DNA of 64,000 nucleotides from positions 3,140,217-3,204,216 of the forward strand of contig OX639992.1 of NCBI GenBank assembly GCA_951828515.1. Reading direction: 5' to 3'. Position numbers and translations under genes: made by a program. Below are positions 25,645 to 34,737 of the stretch, piece after piece. This DNA comes from an uncultured Poribacteria bacterium (GTDB lineage: Bacteria > Poribacteria > WGA-4E > WGA-3G). The first letter of the stretch is position 1, and each line of letters begins with the position of its first letter. The notes under the pieces were generated by a model. The model was not told where the DNA came from and did not search any database. It saw only the letters and a program-made list of their open reading frames with translations.

Positions 25645-27705
25645 CTATAAGTTGGCGGGAGAATGCTGGCGCAGTAACCGACGCATTACTTTATTAGAGG
25701 CTGTGCGTGGCAACGCATCCATTATAACGACATCGTGAATCCTGAACAGCGGGTTGAGATGTTGGGAGAGCTCGACTTGCAACGCCTCATGAATTTCCTG
25801 TTTTGTGGGTTTCCCAGATTCCGATGCTACCTGCACGGTATAAATGACGAGTTGACTGGGACCGCCGTCTTCTGGTGAAACAGCAACCGCTGCTGTCTCC
25901 TGTATCCCATCAACGCCGTTAAGGACTTCTTCAATCGCTGCGGAACTTACCTTAATCCCGCTCAAGTTCATTGTATCGTCCACGCGTCCGTGAACTCGAT
26001 ATTTAATCCCTTCAAGCCACGGCTCGCTTTCAAATCTTTTGCCTAACTTTTCAATTGCATCGCCGTGGCGGCGCAGATCGGGGCGCGGTGTCTTCGCAAA
26101 GTAGACCTCATCGTGGTCAGCATTGAGCAGACTCGTGGAGAGACCAAGGGAGGGTGGGAGGATGAAGACTTCACCGTTGTCAGAGGAGTTTCCTTGGTCA
26201 TCATAAAGTCGAAAATCTAAACCGAGTGCTGGCGTTGTAAAGGTCGAAGGCGCAGCAGGTTGAACCCGTGTACCGGTGACATACCCTCCTCCGATTTCGG
26301 TACCGCCGCAATATTCTATCACGGGTTTATATCCCGCCAAGGACATGAGGTAAAGCATCTCCTCTGGATTGGAGCATTCACCCGTTGAACTGAAGGCTCG
26401 GATTGCGTGCCAGTCCAGCCCGTGCATACACCCCGTATTCTTCCACGCTCGGACGAGGGTAGGGACGACACCGAGCATACTGACTTTCGCGTTCTGAACA
26501 AATACACCGAAGTCGCGACCTGTTGGCACGCCGTCATATAGGGCAATAGTGGCTTTGTTGATGAGGCTGGCGTAGATGAGCCACGGTCCCATCATCCAAC
26601 CGAGGTTTGTGTGCCATGTCAACACATCGTTGGCGTGGATGTCGTGGTGTAAATAGGCGTCTGCCGCGCATTTGATCGGTGTAGTCTGCGTCCACGGAAT
26701 CGCCTTGGGTTCGCCAGTTGTCCCGGAGGAGAAGAGGATATTGGTATGTGCATCAGGATGGCACGGGATGGTGGTAAAAGTTTCCGTGTCATTCAGAAAG
26801 TCATTCCATGCCATATCGCCTTCGCGTTGGATTTGTGCGACTCCGCCAACGCCCTCGCATGAGCAAATAATCGCTCTTGGCGCGTTTGCAGCGACCACTT
26901 TCTCATACAACGGCAGGCGTTTACCTGCTCTGTTGATATAATCTTGTGTAAAGATTGCTTTGGCATTACCGATACGGAGGCGTGTGGCTATCTCGTCGGG
27001 TGCGAAACTATCAGCAATACCGACAACAACACAACCCGCTTTAACAATCCCCAGATAGATGGCGACAGATTCAGCATTCATCGGCATGTCGACTGCCACA
27101 GCATCGCCTTGTCTCATACCGATTTCAACAAGTCCGTTTGCGACGCGATTGGTGAGTGACTCCAGTTCGCGATAGGTGAATGTTGTCAGCCCCTCATCTT
27201 CTTCTCGTTGCGTGACAATCGCAATAGCATCAGGCGGTGCGCTGAAGCAGCTCTCAACGATGTTGAGTTCACGTAGATTTGTTACGATGCCTGTTGCGTC
27301 TTGTTGTGGCTCGGTGTTTGTAGATGCCGTCTTAATCCCCAATGTGCCAATCGTCATCTGCCAATACGTGTCCCGATTCCTCACCGTCCAAGCGTGAAAC
27401 TCAGGATAGGTTTTGATATTCAATTCTATCATTAGACGGGTGATATTTGCTTCGGTGATGTCTTCGTCGGTAGGAAACCAAGCAGGCGGCGGTCCGTATG
27501 TTGCGCGATCAAAGTTAGCATACGTCGTCTCATAAAGCAGTTGGTGAAGCGCGAACGAGTGGTGTGGCGTGAGAATGTAGCGTGAAATTTCGTACCAAGA
27601 GGCAGTCGGACAGTGCGTCTCCAATATCCGATTGACGACTTCTGTGATTTCTGAGGCTTCTGCTTTGCCCAATCCGCAAGCAGTGAGTTGTTCAACAGTC
27701 AGCAT
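25645..27705 (-). CDS. Acyl-CoA synthetase (acyl-activating enzyme family)
   Basis: This 686-residue adenylate-forming enzyme has the ATP-binding P-loop LFSSGTTGEPKAIPW, the aromatic motif YCGGTEIGGGYVTGT, the hinge VHGRVDDTMNLSGIKVS and the catalytic Lys672 in SNKVMRR. It activates a carboxylic acid to an acyl-CoA. The WHTNLGWMMGPWLIYASLIN and FSSTGECSNPEEMLYLM segments recall plant peroxisomal acyl-activating enzymes 17/18 and acetoacetyl-CoA synthetase relatives. The exact acid cannot be predicted. No clear operon partner is present; a Uma2 gene lies upstream on the same strand. Confidence 0.85.
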   Translation of the reverse strand: MLTVEQLTACGLGKAEASEITEVVNRILETHCPTASWYEISRYILTPHHSFALHQLLYETTYANFDRATYGPPPAWFPTDEDITEANITRLMIELNIKTYPEFHAWTVRNRDTYWQMTIGTLGIKTASTNTEPQQDATGIVTNLRELNIVESCFSAPPDAIAIVTQREEDEGLTTFTYRELESLTNRVANGLVEIGMRQGDAVAVDMPMNAESVAIYLGIVKAGCVVVGIADSFAPDEIATRLRIGNAKAIFTQDYINRAGKRLPLYEKVVAANAPRAIICSCEGVGGVAQIQREGDMAWNDFLNDTETFTTIPCHPDAHTNILFSSGTTGEPKAIPWTQTTPIKCAADAYLHHDIHANDVLTWHTNLGWMMGPWLIYASLINKATIALYDGVPTGRDFGVFVQNAKVSMLGVVPTLVRAWKNTGCMHGLDWHAIRAFSSTGECSNPEEMLYLMSLAGYKPVIEYCGGTEIGGGYVTGTRVQPAAPSTFTTPALGLDFRLYDDQGNSSDNGEVFILPPSLGLSTSLLNADHDEVYFAKTPRPDLRRHGDAIEKLGKRFESEPWLEGIKYRVHGRVDDTMNLSGIKVSSAAIEEVLNGVDGIQETAAVAVSPEDGGPSQLVIYTVQVASESGKPTKQEIHEALQVELSQHLNPLFRIHDVVIMDALPRTASNKVMRRLLRQHSPANL

Positions 27706-27722
27706 GAGACGGGATTCCTCTT

Positions 27723-28328
27723 TTAGACGCTACGAGTGGTTTGAAGGTCGGCATCGGTTTCAAATTCAACGAATCTATAAATCTGACGTAAGGAGAGTTC
27801 TGCCTCAATCGAAATGAGTGGTAACACGTTCTCAAGTGCGCTAAATTCGCTGAGTATCCACTGTTTGCCTTGACGGAGATAGTGCTCAACGTGAACCTGA
27901 TCCTGTGAAATTAGGATGTATTCTTGGAGTGATTCTAATTGCCGATAGCGGGCAGATTTCTCCCCTCTGTCATACGCCTCGATTGACGGAGAAAGCACTT
28001 CAACAATGACCTTGGGATTGGTGAGTGTATCGAAAGCATCGTCCTCAAAACTGGGTTCATCACAAACAACCGTGACATCTGGATAGAAATAGGAGACTCC
28101 AGCTCCAATACCAATGCGCATATCGCTAGCGTAGACTCTACATCCTCGGTCTGTCACTTGGTTGTAAAGCCCATTTGCCGTATTCATCGTAATGAGATTA
28201 TGTTCGTTACTGGCACCGGACATTGCGACGATCTCACCGCTCAGATATTCGCTTTTGAGCGTCGCCTTCCGTTCGGCTGCGATGTATTCCTCAGGGGTTA
28301 TGTAGGTTTGGTCTCCAATAGATGACAT
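27723..28328 (-). CDS. Uma2-family (DUF820) restriction-endonuclease-fold protein
   Basis: This ~201-residue protein starts MSSIGDQTYITPEEYIAAERK at 28328; the upstream extension to 28406 lacks support, while AGGAGA precedes 28328. Motifs are KSEYLSGEIVAMSGAS, FYPDVTVVCDEP, PKVIVEVLSPSIEAYDRGEKSARYRQ and LQEYILISQDQ, the PD-(D/E)xK core of the Uma2 family. It is common in cyanobacteria and Planctomycetes-like genomes. The biological role is unknown; a mobile or defence nuclease is a frequent suggestion. Confidence 0.88.
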   Translation of the reverse strand: MSSIGDQTYITPEEYIAAERKATLKSEYLSGEIVAMSGASNEHNLITMNTANGLYNQVTDRGCRVYASDMRIGIGAGVSYFYPDVTVVCDEPSFEDDAFDTLTNPKVIVEVLSPSIEAYDRGEKSARYRQLESLQEYILISQDQVHVEHYLRQGKQWILSEFSALENVLPLISIEAELSLRQIYRFVEFETDADLQTTRSV

Positions 28329-28400
28329 GCGTGTCTCCTGGACTTTATGCTTAAACTTCAAAATAACAGTATAGTATATTTTCGGGAAAATTGCAACAGC

Positions 28401-28430
28401 TTGCAAATTGAGTCTAATCCATGCTATAAT
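28401..28430 (+). promoter_or_regulatory. Promoter of the small toxin-like operon
   Basis: TTGCAA, an 18-base spacer and TATAAT, about 34 bases before the 28464 start. Confidence 0.6.
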
Positions 28431-28463
28431 TGCTTTGATTTATCAAAAATAGTTAGGTAACAA

Positions 28464-28751
28464 ATGAATATTCGCTTTTACAGCGATGCTGAAACCGGCT
28501 TGCCCCATATTTACAACCATGGAGTCACCGAGGACGAGGTAGAAGAGGTCTTACTAAATCCCGGTGAAAGGAGATCAGGAGACAGACGATCAAAAGTGGT
28601 CATAGGCCAAACACAAAGCGGTCGCTACTTACGAATTGTCTATGTTGAAGATCGACAACCTAATAGTGTTTTTGTGGTTACAGCTTATGAATTGAGGGGA
28701 AAACCTTTGACAGCATACCGTCGGCGACAAAGAAGGAAAGGCAGACGATGA
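28464..28751 (+). CDS. Small DUF4258/BrnT-like putative toxin
   Basis: This 95-residue protein includes NIRFYSDAETGLPHIYNHGVTEDEVEEVLLNPGERR, then KVVIGQTQSGRYLRIVYVED and VFVVTAYELRGKPLTAYRRRQRRK. The arrangement of a helix, a central beta strand pair and a basic C-terminus resembles BrnT/DUF4258 RNase-like toxins. It overlaps the next small gene by four bases (ATGA), the usual coupling of toxin-antitoxin pairs, and has its own promoter. Confidence 0.65.
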   Translation: MNIRFYSDAETGLPHIYNHGVTEDEVEEVLLNPGERRSGDRRSKVVIGQTQSGRYLRIVYVEDRQPNSVFVVTAYELRGKPLTAYRRRQRRKGRR

Positions 28752-28978
28752 AAAAACAAAACAAATTTCCGCCCGGTTGGGACGAAGAACGCGTCCAGAG
28801 CGTCATTGCACACTATGAGCAACAGACAGAGGATGAAGCCGTTGCCGAAGATGAAGTAGCATTCGAGGATGAATCCAGTGTGTTGATAGAGGTGCCCATA
28901 GAGTTGGTCCCTGCTGTGCGTGAGTTGATTGCCAAGCACACAGCCAAAAATCACCCACAAGCGAGACAAGAAGTTTAG
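28748..28978 (+). CDS. Small acidic putative antitoxin
   Basis: This 76-residue acidic protein (FPPGWDEERVQSVIAHYEQQTEDEAVAEDEVAFEDE) is coupled by a four-base overlap to the basic toxin-like protein upstream. The WDE-x-Rv-x-x-v-i-x-h-Y-e segment is familiar from small proteins next to DUF4258-type toxins. No DNA-binding motif is certain. It ends just before the convergent cysteine desulfurase gene. Confidence 0.6.
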   Translation: MKKQNKFPPGWDEERVQSVIAHYEQQTEDEAVAEDEVAFEDESSVLIEVPIELVPAVRELIAKHTAKNHPQARQEV

Positions 28979-28985
28979 GACCTCA

Positions 28986-30140
28986 CTATTCGAGTGCCAA
29001 CTCGCGCAACCGGTTAACAACCTTTACGACCTCATCGGCGACAACGTCAACCTCTTCCGCTGTGTTATAACGTCCCAAACCGAAACGGACGGTAGTCAAC
29101 GCCAGTTCATTCGGGACCCCCATCGCAACCAAGACATGCGATGCCTTTACCGATTCAGAATCACACGCTGACCCGGTGGAAACCGCAACGCTCTTAAGTC
29201 CCATCAGTAAGGCATGGCTCTGCACACCCGCAAAACAGAGGTTCAGATTACCCGGTAGTCGCTGTTCAGGATGTCCATTGAGATGAATGTCCTCCAGACG
29301 CGTGTTTAACTTCTGATGGAGTGAATTCCGCAAAGTCGCCACGCAGTTTTTTCCCGTCTCCATATAGTTTTTAGCAAGTTCGCACGCCGCCCCTAATCCG
29401 ACAATCCCAGCGACGTTTAAAGTGCCGGGACGAACCCCGTCTTCCTGTCCACCACCGTGGAAAAGCGAATGCGGTCGAGAGCCGTTTCGACGAATGTAAA
29501 GTGCTCCGATCCCCTTCGGTCCGTAAATCTTGTGTGCCGTTAGGGATGCGAGATCGACACCGAGCCTCTCCATATCCGATGGCAACTGTCCGATGCCTTG
29601 CACCGCATCCGAATGGAAGGGGACACCGTGTTTGGCGGCGACAGCGGCAATATCAGTAATTGGGTTGATCGTGCCTACCTCGTTGTTCGCATACATGAAA
29701 CTCATCAGGATAGTTCTCGACGTAATGGCGGCTTCCACATCGTCAGGACTCACCCTCCCATATTTGTCCACTGGAAGATACGTGGTTTCAAATCCCTCTG
29801 TCGCCAAAGCGTGGCATGTATCGAGGATTGCGTGATGCTCTGCCGTGCTTGTGATGATGTGGTTCCCCTGCTCTCTACAGGCGTAGGCGATCCCCCTAAC
29901 GGCGAGATTATCCGATTCGGTCGCACCGCTGGTAAAGACGATTTCCGCTCCTGAGCAACCGAGCAGTTCAGCGACCTGCTGACGCGCCTTGTCCACAGCG
30001 TCCTTCGCTGTAACGCCGAACGGGTGTGTGCTGGCGGCATTCCCGAAGTGCGTGGTGAGATAAGGCATCATCGCCGCTAACACTTCGGGTGCAATTGGCG
30101 TTGTCGCATGGTTGTCCATGTAAATGATGTTGTTATTCAC
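28986..30140 (-). CDS. Cysteine desulfurase (IscS/NifS family)
   Basis: This 384-residue PLP enzyme takes sulfur from cysteine for iron-sulfur cluster or thiolation pathways, in the cytoplasm. MDNHATTPIAPEV starts the protein. The PLP lysine is Lys204 in TAHKIYGPKGIGALY, and the catalytic cysteine is Cys326 in STGSACDSES. GATESDNLA and EHHAILD are the usual cofactor contacts. No IscU or regulator lies next to it. It converges with the small toxin-like operon and stops a few bases from it. Confidence 0.93.
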   Translation of the reverse strand: MNNNIIYMDNHATTPIAPEVLAAMMPYLTTHFGNAASTHPFGVTAKDAVDKARQQVAELLGCSGAEIVFTSGATESDNLAVRGIAYACREQGNHIITSTAEHHAILDTCHALATEGFETTYLPVDKYGRVSPDDVEAAITSRTILMSFMYANNEVGTINPITDIAAVAAKHGVPFHSDAVQGIGQLPSDMERLGVDLASLTAHKIYGPKGIGALYIRRNGSRPHSLFHGGGQEDGVRPGTLNVAGIVGLGAACELAKNYMETGKNCVATLRNSLHQKLNTRLEDIHLNGHPEQRLPGNLNLCFAGVQSHALLMGLKSVAVSTGSACDSESVKASHVLVAMGVPNELALTTVRFGLGRYNTAEEVDVVADEVVKVVNRLRELALE

Positions 30141-30249
30141 GAGGATTGTTCCTTACTAATGAACGCGTCTAATTTGGTGAGGTTGTTTTCGTTTGAAAAT
30201 AGGCGAGGTGTTTGCCCAAGAAACCTCGCCATCAGAGATATAGGTAAAA

Positions 30250-31287
30250 TTAAAGGCGTTCGCGGAACATGTCGATCATACCATCAGGTGGATCAAATGG
30301 CAACTCAACGACAGTATTTGTCAGACCGCTATAGTAAATTCCCAACAACAGATTGAATTCCGCAAGAGATTGCTTCAGGTGTGTTGGATGCACCTGATTT
30401 TCATCATCAAGCCAGGCAAACACTGCGTCCGTGAGTCCACCTTGAGCAATGACATCCTGTGCGCCGTAGCTGAGGTCGCCGCCTTCATATCCGCTTCCCG
30501 GTAGATTCCGTTCCCAACTCTCAAACCGCCAGTGGACGAACCCTTTTTCACCAAAGACGCAGACGCGTTTATGCCGATTATTTCCTGTATCGGGCAGTAC
30601 ACGTGGTGCCATCTCCGGTCCGAATGCGACTGAGACTTGCACACCGTTTGCGTAAGTCACGAGTGCTGTAGCGTTGGCAGGCGAAGGTTGCGCTGAATCG
30701 AGTTGTTCTGCACCAGAGATCTGTCCTTGGACCTTCACAGGTCGTGAGTTATCGATATAGGAGGACACGAGTTGCAAGACGTGTGGTGCTTGGTCGACGG
30801 GTGGGTTGCGCGCGCTCGCCTCAATAAACTTAATCGCACCGATTTTGCCTTCTGCGACATCACGCTTGAGAGCCAGGTTCTGTGGATGGAAGTTGAGTTG
30901 GGTGTTGACAACGAACTTCGTTTTGGTGCGTTGGGCAAGTTCGGAAATCTGCCGCCAATCTTCGCTCTCCACAGCAATCGGCTTTTCAACGATCGCTGCA
31001 GGCACACCGTGTTCAGAGGCTTGGTTCATCAGCGGGTAGCGAATGCGTTCGTTGCTCCCGCGCAGCACGGGCGCGGTAACAATGTGCAGGAGATCCGGTT
31101 TCTCCTTTGAAAGCATCTCATCGAGGTCGGTATAGCGAGCATCAATCCCAAATTCGTCCCCGAAATCGTTGAGCAGGTCTTCCTGCATGTCGCAAATAGC
31201 GGCAAGTTTTCCACCCTTGACATGTTCGTAGGCGCGAGCATGCCCGCGAGCACGTCCTCGACATCCTAAAATTGCACTTTTATACAT
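30250..31287 (-). CDS. Gfo/Idh/MocA family oxidoreductase
   Basis: This 345-residue NAD(P)-dependent dehydrogenase has an N-terminal Rossmann motif SAILGCRGRARGHARAYEHV, then PDLLHIVTAPVLR, AAIVEKPIAVESEDWRQ (the EKP signature) and a beta-sheet substrate domain (about 130-330). The substrate is probably a sugar or cyclitol derivative but cannot be named. The gene is complete, unlike the broken family member at 4486. AGGAG-like AGAAGGAGAAGC precedes its ATG. Confidence 0.87.
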   Translation of the reverse strand: MYKSAILGCRGRARGHARAYEHVKGGKLAAICDMQEDLLNDFGDEFGIDARYTDLDEMLSKEKPDLLHIVTAPVLRGSNERIRYPLMNQASEHGVPAAIVEKPIAVESEDWRQISELAQRTKTKFVVNTQLNFHPQNLALKRDVAEGKIGAIKFIEASARNPPVDQAPHVLQLVSSYIDNSRPVKVQGQISGAEQLDSAQPSPANATALVTYANGVQVSVAFGPEMAPRVLPDTGNNRHKRVCVFGEKGFVHWRFESWERNLPGSGYEGGDLSYGAQDVIAQGGLTDAVFAWLDDENQVHPTHLKQSLAEFNLLLGIYYSGLTNTVVELPFDPPDGMIDMFRERL

Positions 31288-31439
31288 TCTGCTTCTCCTT
31301 CTTACTTATAAATCCAGATACTGCATTGTAGGTCGAGTGCATTTTTAAAGCAACGCTTTTCGTAAAATTCCACTTTAAAGAAAAGTGAAAATACGGTATA
31401 ATATTCTGAAAAGCGGAGCCATAGAGTAGGAGGAAAGAG

Positions 31440-31976
31440 ATGAAACGTTACCTTTCTATTTTCATAGCATTCTGTGCCATAGTACTTTTTGCAGGATGCC
31501 AATCCAGGGCACTGCAGATGCTGATCGAACCTCAGGAACTTTACAACTACGCTGTTACGGAAGGCGTCACCTGCACTTCATCAGAAATGATAGATGGCAA
31601 TGCGGAAACAAGGGGATACGCCGACGGACGGTGGATTCACCTGAACTTGCCGACACAAAAGGCTATTCATCGGATCACCATCCACGGGACTAATATTATA
31701 AACGCCATGATATACGAGAAGTTGGAAGGCGAAGGGCGTTGGCGCGCACTTATGCAAATTCAGAACAACGAGAGTCCGATCATTAAAATGCGCGTCAGTG
31801 GTGTTGTGACGGATGCAATCCGTATCTACATCACCGCTACTACGGATGATAAAAAGAAAGCCAGTCAGTATGATCCGAGACGTGGCGTAATCGTACCACA
31901 AATGGCGTTGGGTAGAGCCTTCATACACGAACTTGAGGTCTACGGACTCGTCTCAAAGGGAAACAGTAGTGAATAA
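31440..31976 (+). CDS. Lipoprotein with discoidin-like (F5/8 type C) domain
   Basis: This 178-residue protein carries a lipoprotein signal, MKRYLSIFIAFCAIVLFAGC, with Cys20 as lipidated residue. The mature part (YNYAVTEGVTCTSSEMIDGNAETRGYADGRWIHLNLPTQKAIHRITIHG) resembles a discoidin/F5-8C ligand-binding jelly roll. It should be anchored in a membrane and face outward or the periplasm. AGGAGG stands before its start, and a TATAAT box at 31397-31402 may be its promoter. No partner gene is obvious. Confidence 0.75.
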   Translation: MKRYLSIFIAFCAIVLFAGCQSRALQMLIEPQELYNYAVTEGVTCTSSEMIDGNAETRGYADGRWIHLNLPTQKAIHRITIHGTNIINAMIYEKLEGEGRWRALMQIQNNESPIIKMRVSGVVTDAIRIYITATTDDKKKASQYDPRRGVIVPQMALGRAFIHELEVYGLVSKGNSSE

Positions 31977-32049
31977 TTAAAAAGAGTCAAACTACATAGA
32001 TTGAAACGAAATGGAAAGTGGGTTTAAGAAAAATCGTCACATTTTCCAG

Positions 32050-32084
32050 ATCACTGTGCCTTAACCGCAAGGAATAATTAAAAA
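32050..32084 (+). repeat. R-type repeat tail abutting the 32085 gene
   Basis: CCGCAAGGAATAATTAAAAA ends directly before the ATG at 32085. The hairpin head is not seen upstream, so this is a tail-only copy. Confidence 0.6.
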
Positions 32085-33146
32085 ATGAAACATCTGATTT
32101 TTGAAGATATATACAGTTGGGGGGTCTTTAGTCGGGACCGACAGATAGACTTTAATGGACATTTGTGGGTGCGTCCCGACGGAAATATCCTGATAGATCC
32201 GGTGCCAATGTCTGACGACGACCGAGAACACCTGAAAGCACTTGGCGGCGCGAAGTCGATCATTCTAACCAACGCCGATCATGAACGCGAAGCAACTGTC
32301 TTTCAGGAGTGGACGGGTGCCGACGTAATTGTACATGAAGCCGATGCGGACGCGCTGAATATCACACCGACCCGAACAGTTCAGGACCGTGAGACAATTG
32401 TTCCGGGTTTACACGCCATCCATCTCCGGCACGGAAAAACGCCTGGCGAGATTGCCCTCTATTTTCCAGAGAAACAGACCGTCCTGTTCGGGGACCTCGT
32501 GGTAGGTGAACCGATGGGCGCGTTGACACTGCTCGCCGATAGTAAGCTAAGCGATCCACCGAAAGCGGCACTTGAACTGCGCAAAATCTTGGCACTCCGA
32601 TTCAATGCAATCCTCGTCGGTGACGGTCATTCTATTTTTAAAGATGCACGCCAATACCTCATTGATTGCCTGCAAGCGCGGCGCGACATCTACATCAACC
32701 GCATTCATGTCGATGAAATCGCGTGGCAACATAAGAATGCCCCACACCCTTATGACTTTGAGGACAAAGACATTGATCCGCTCATCGGCGGCAAAAATTT
32801 AGGGTATCGCGTGATTCGGCTGCAACCGGGGAAAATGAGTTTCCCGATGCATTTTCACAATTTCGGGGAGGAGATGTGCTACGTCATGGAAGGTGCCTGT
32901 ACGCTCAAAACCCCTCGAGGCGATGTAGAAGTAAATGAGGGTGATTTCCTTGCGTTTCCACCGGGTACAATTGGGGCACATAAGTTCGTAAATAGCAGCG
33001 ATGCACCGGCCACGTTGTTCATTCTCGGTACAACCATACCGCACGACGTGAGTGAATACCCGGATTCTAACAAGGTACTCCCGTATGTTGTTGGGAAAAT
33101 CTACCGTAAAGACCCAAGCCTGAGTTATTGGGATGGAGAGGTTTGA
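32085..33146 (+). CDS. Metallo-beta-lactamase-like / cupin fusion
   Basis: Of 353 residues, about 1-200 form an MBL-like fold (GHLWVRPDGNILIDPVPMS, LTNADHERE, VLFGDLVVGE, LVGDGHSIF), and about 230-345 a cupin (GKMSFPMHFHNFGEEMCYVMEGACTL, EGDFLAFPPGTIGAHKF). The usual HxHxDH metal motif of MBL enzymes is reduced to TNADHERE, while the cupin keeps HFHN…E and a distal His. The MBL half may be degenerate or bind metal in another way. The product may process or sense a small molecule. The gene's last 22 bases overlap the convergent sulfatase gene. Confidence 0.75.
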   Translation: MKHLIFEDIYSWGVFSRDRQIDFNGHLWVRPDGNILIDPVPMSDDDREHLKALGGAKSIILTNADHEREATVFQEWTGADVIVHEADADALNITPTRTVQDRETIVPGLHAIHLRHGKTPGEIALYFPEKQTVLFGDLVVGEPMGALTLLADSKLSDPPKAALELRKILALRFNAILVGDGHSIFKDARQYLIDCLQARRDIYINRIHVDEIAWQHKNAPHPYDFEDKDIDPLIGGKNLGYRVIRLQPGKMSFPMHFHNFGEEMCYVMEGACTLKTPRGDVEVNEGDFLAFPPGTIGAHKFVNSSDAPATLFILGTTIPHDVSEYPDSNKVLPYVVGKIYRKDPSLSYWDGEV

Positions 33147-34489
33147 CGCAACCTCTGATTCTCTTTTGCCCGGGCATCCTCCTGCTCTGGATTGACAACC
33201 ATACGTAAGGCAACTTCCATTTCATTACGTATCGTTGCATATTCGGGCTTCGATGCCAAGTCATCGTTCTCCAATGGGTCAATATTCACATTGAATAGTT
33301 GCGGTTCGCTTCCGACGTAATGACACAATTTGTAATCCCCACGTTTGAGCATAAAACCTGCGTTAGGCATCCCCATGTGATGGTACTCCGAAAAGACGGT
33401 GCGCGTTGTTTCCTGTGCTTTCCGTCGTGCTATCTCCAGCAAACTGTCACCCGGTAAGTCAGACGGTGCCTCCAAACCAGCCACTTCCAACAAAGTCGGT
33501 AGGACATCTACCAAAGAGACGTTTTCTGCCACACGATCGGTCTCACCGGAAGGTAGGCGAAGCATCAACGGCACTCTTACCGCCGGTTCGTAGAAGCACT
33601 GTTTTTGCCAGATACCGTGGTGTCCCGCCATTTCACCGTGATCGCTGGTATAGATGACAACCGTATCTTCGCGTAATGGCGACGTGTCGATCGCCTCAAG
33701 GATCCGTCCAACCTGTGCATCGAGACATGAGACAAGCGCGTAATAGGAGGCTAACGCACAACGTACAACGGCTTCAGGTGGTGGGATGTCGTTCCGCCAT
33801 GCCCAACGGTGGTGTTGGATTATCGGATGTTGCGACGCAAGCGGTTCGTTCCACGTGGCAGGTAATTCGAGTGTGTCTGGATCATACTGCGAGAAGAATT
33901 CGGGGGGTGCGATCAGCGGAAAGTGCGGATGCATGAATCCGCAGTAGAGTAGGAACGGTTTGTCGTCGGGTGATACGGCTTTTTCGTGAAGGAAATCCAC
34001 TGCCAAGTCCGTGACGTTTCTGTCATACCTCGTGTGTTCGTGATCTCCCGGTCCGCACTCGGCGACGTGTGAGTTGGAACCTCGTCGTGCGTCCGGTGTG
34101 CGTCGTGGCGGTCTTCCATTTCTGCTACACCATCGCGGCAAGTCGTCCAGTAAGCGATGGGAGAAGCCGAGCAGTCGATCGGTTCCGTTGAAATGCGTTC
34201 GTCCGCACAGCACAGTCTCATAACCGACCTCTGTCAAGTAATCTCCCCACGTTTGGTACTGCCGATCCGCAATCACTCCCAAATCCCACGCGCCAATTTG
34301 ATGCGGATAACGTCCGGTGAGCATTGATAAACGTGAAGGTGTACAGATTGGATAATTGCAATAGGCGTTGTCAAAGGTGTAACTCTGTCCAGCGAGGCGA
34401 TCAAGGTGGGGGGTTCGGACAACCGGATGCCCGCTATTCCCCATCACAGCTCCGGCGTGTTCATCTGAAAATAGAAAGACGATGTTCAT
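33125..34489 (-). CDS. Sulfatase (type I, formylglycine-dependent)
   Basis: This 454-residue enzyme has the sulfatase signature CTPSR, where Cys49 would be converted to formylglycine; early metal ligands lie in FLFSDEHAG, and later DDKPFLLYCGFMHPHFPL and YTSDHGEMAGHHGIWQK. It removes sulfate esters, probably from glycans. No signal peptide is visible, so a cytoplasmic role or an unrecognised export route is possible. No formylglycine-generating enzyme is in the window. Its ATG abuts an R-type repeat tail, CCGCAAGGAAAGTTTAAAAA. Confidence 0.92.
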   Translation of the reverse strand: MNIVFLFSDEHAGAVMGNSGHPVVRTPHLDRLAGQSYTFDNAYCNYPICTPSRLSMLTGRYPHQIGAWDLGVIADRQYQTWGDYLTEVGYETVLCGRTHFNGTDRLLGFSHRLLDDLPRWCSRNGRPPRRTPDARRGSNSHVAECGPGDHEHTRYDRNVTDLAVDFLHEKAVSPDDKPFLLYCGFMHPHFPLIAPPEFFSQYDPDTLELPATWNEPLASQHPIIQHHRWAWRNDIPPPEAVVRCALASYYALVSCLDAQVGRILEAIDTSPLREDTVVIYTSDHGEMAGHHGIWQKQCFYEPAVRVPLMLRLPSGETDRVAENVSLVDVLPTLLEVAGLEAPSDLPGDSLLEIARRKAQETTRTVFSEYHHMGMPNAGFMLKRGDYKLCHYVGSEPQLFNVNIDPLENDDLASKPEYATIRNEMEVALRMVVNPEQEDARAKENQRLRQTSPSQ

Positions 34490-34585
34490 TTTTTAAACTT
34501 TCCTTGCGGAGTCGTTGAGTGGGTTTCATGTTTAACGTGCCTTCCTCTTGAATCGCCTGCGCCGTTGTTGCAGGCTAATAACTTG
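34490..34585 (-). repeat. R-type repeat, copy 8
   Basis: On the minus strand a GCCTGC…GCAGGC hairpin (about 34557-34577) leads to CCGCAAGGAAAGTTTAAAAA, ending at the sulfatase start codon 34489. Confidence 0.75.
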
Positions 34586-34737
34586 ACCCTATTTTTTTCT
34601 ATTAATACCGAATTAAGATTCTGTAGAAGTATATCCGATTTTGAGAAAGGAAGCGACAACTTTTAATAGTTTCAGTCGTCAATCTTGCAAAAAAGTGATA
34701 TGATATGCACAGGAAACTCCTTAAGGAGGTCATTTTG

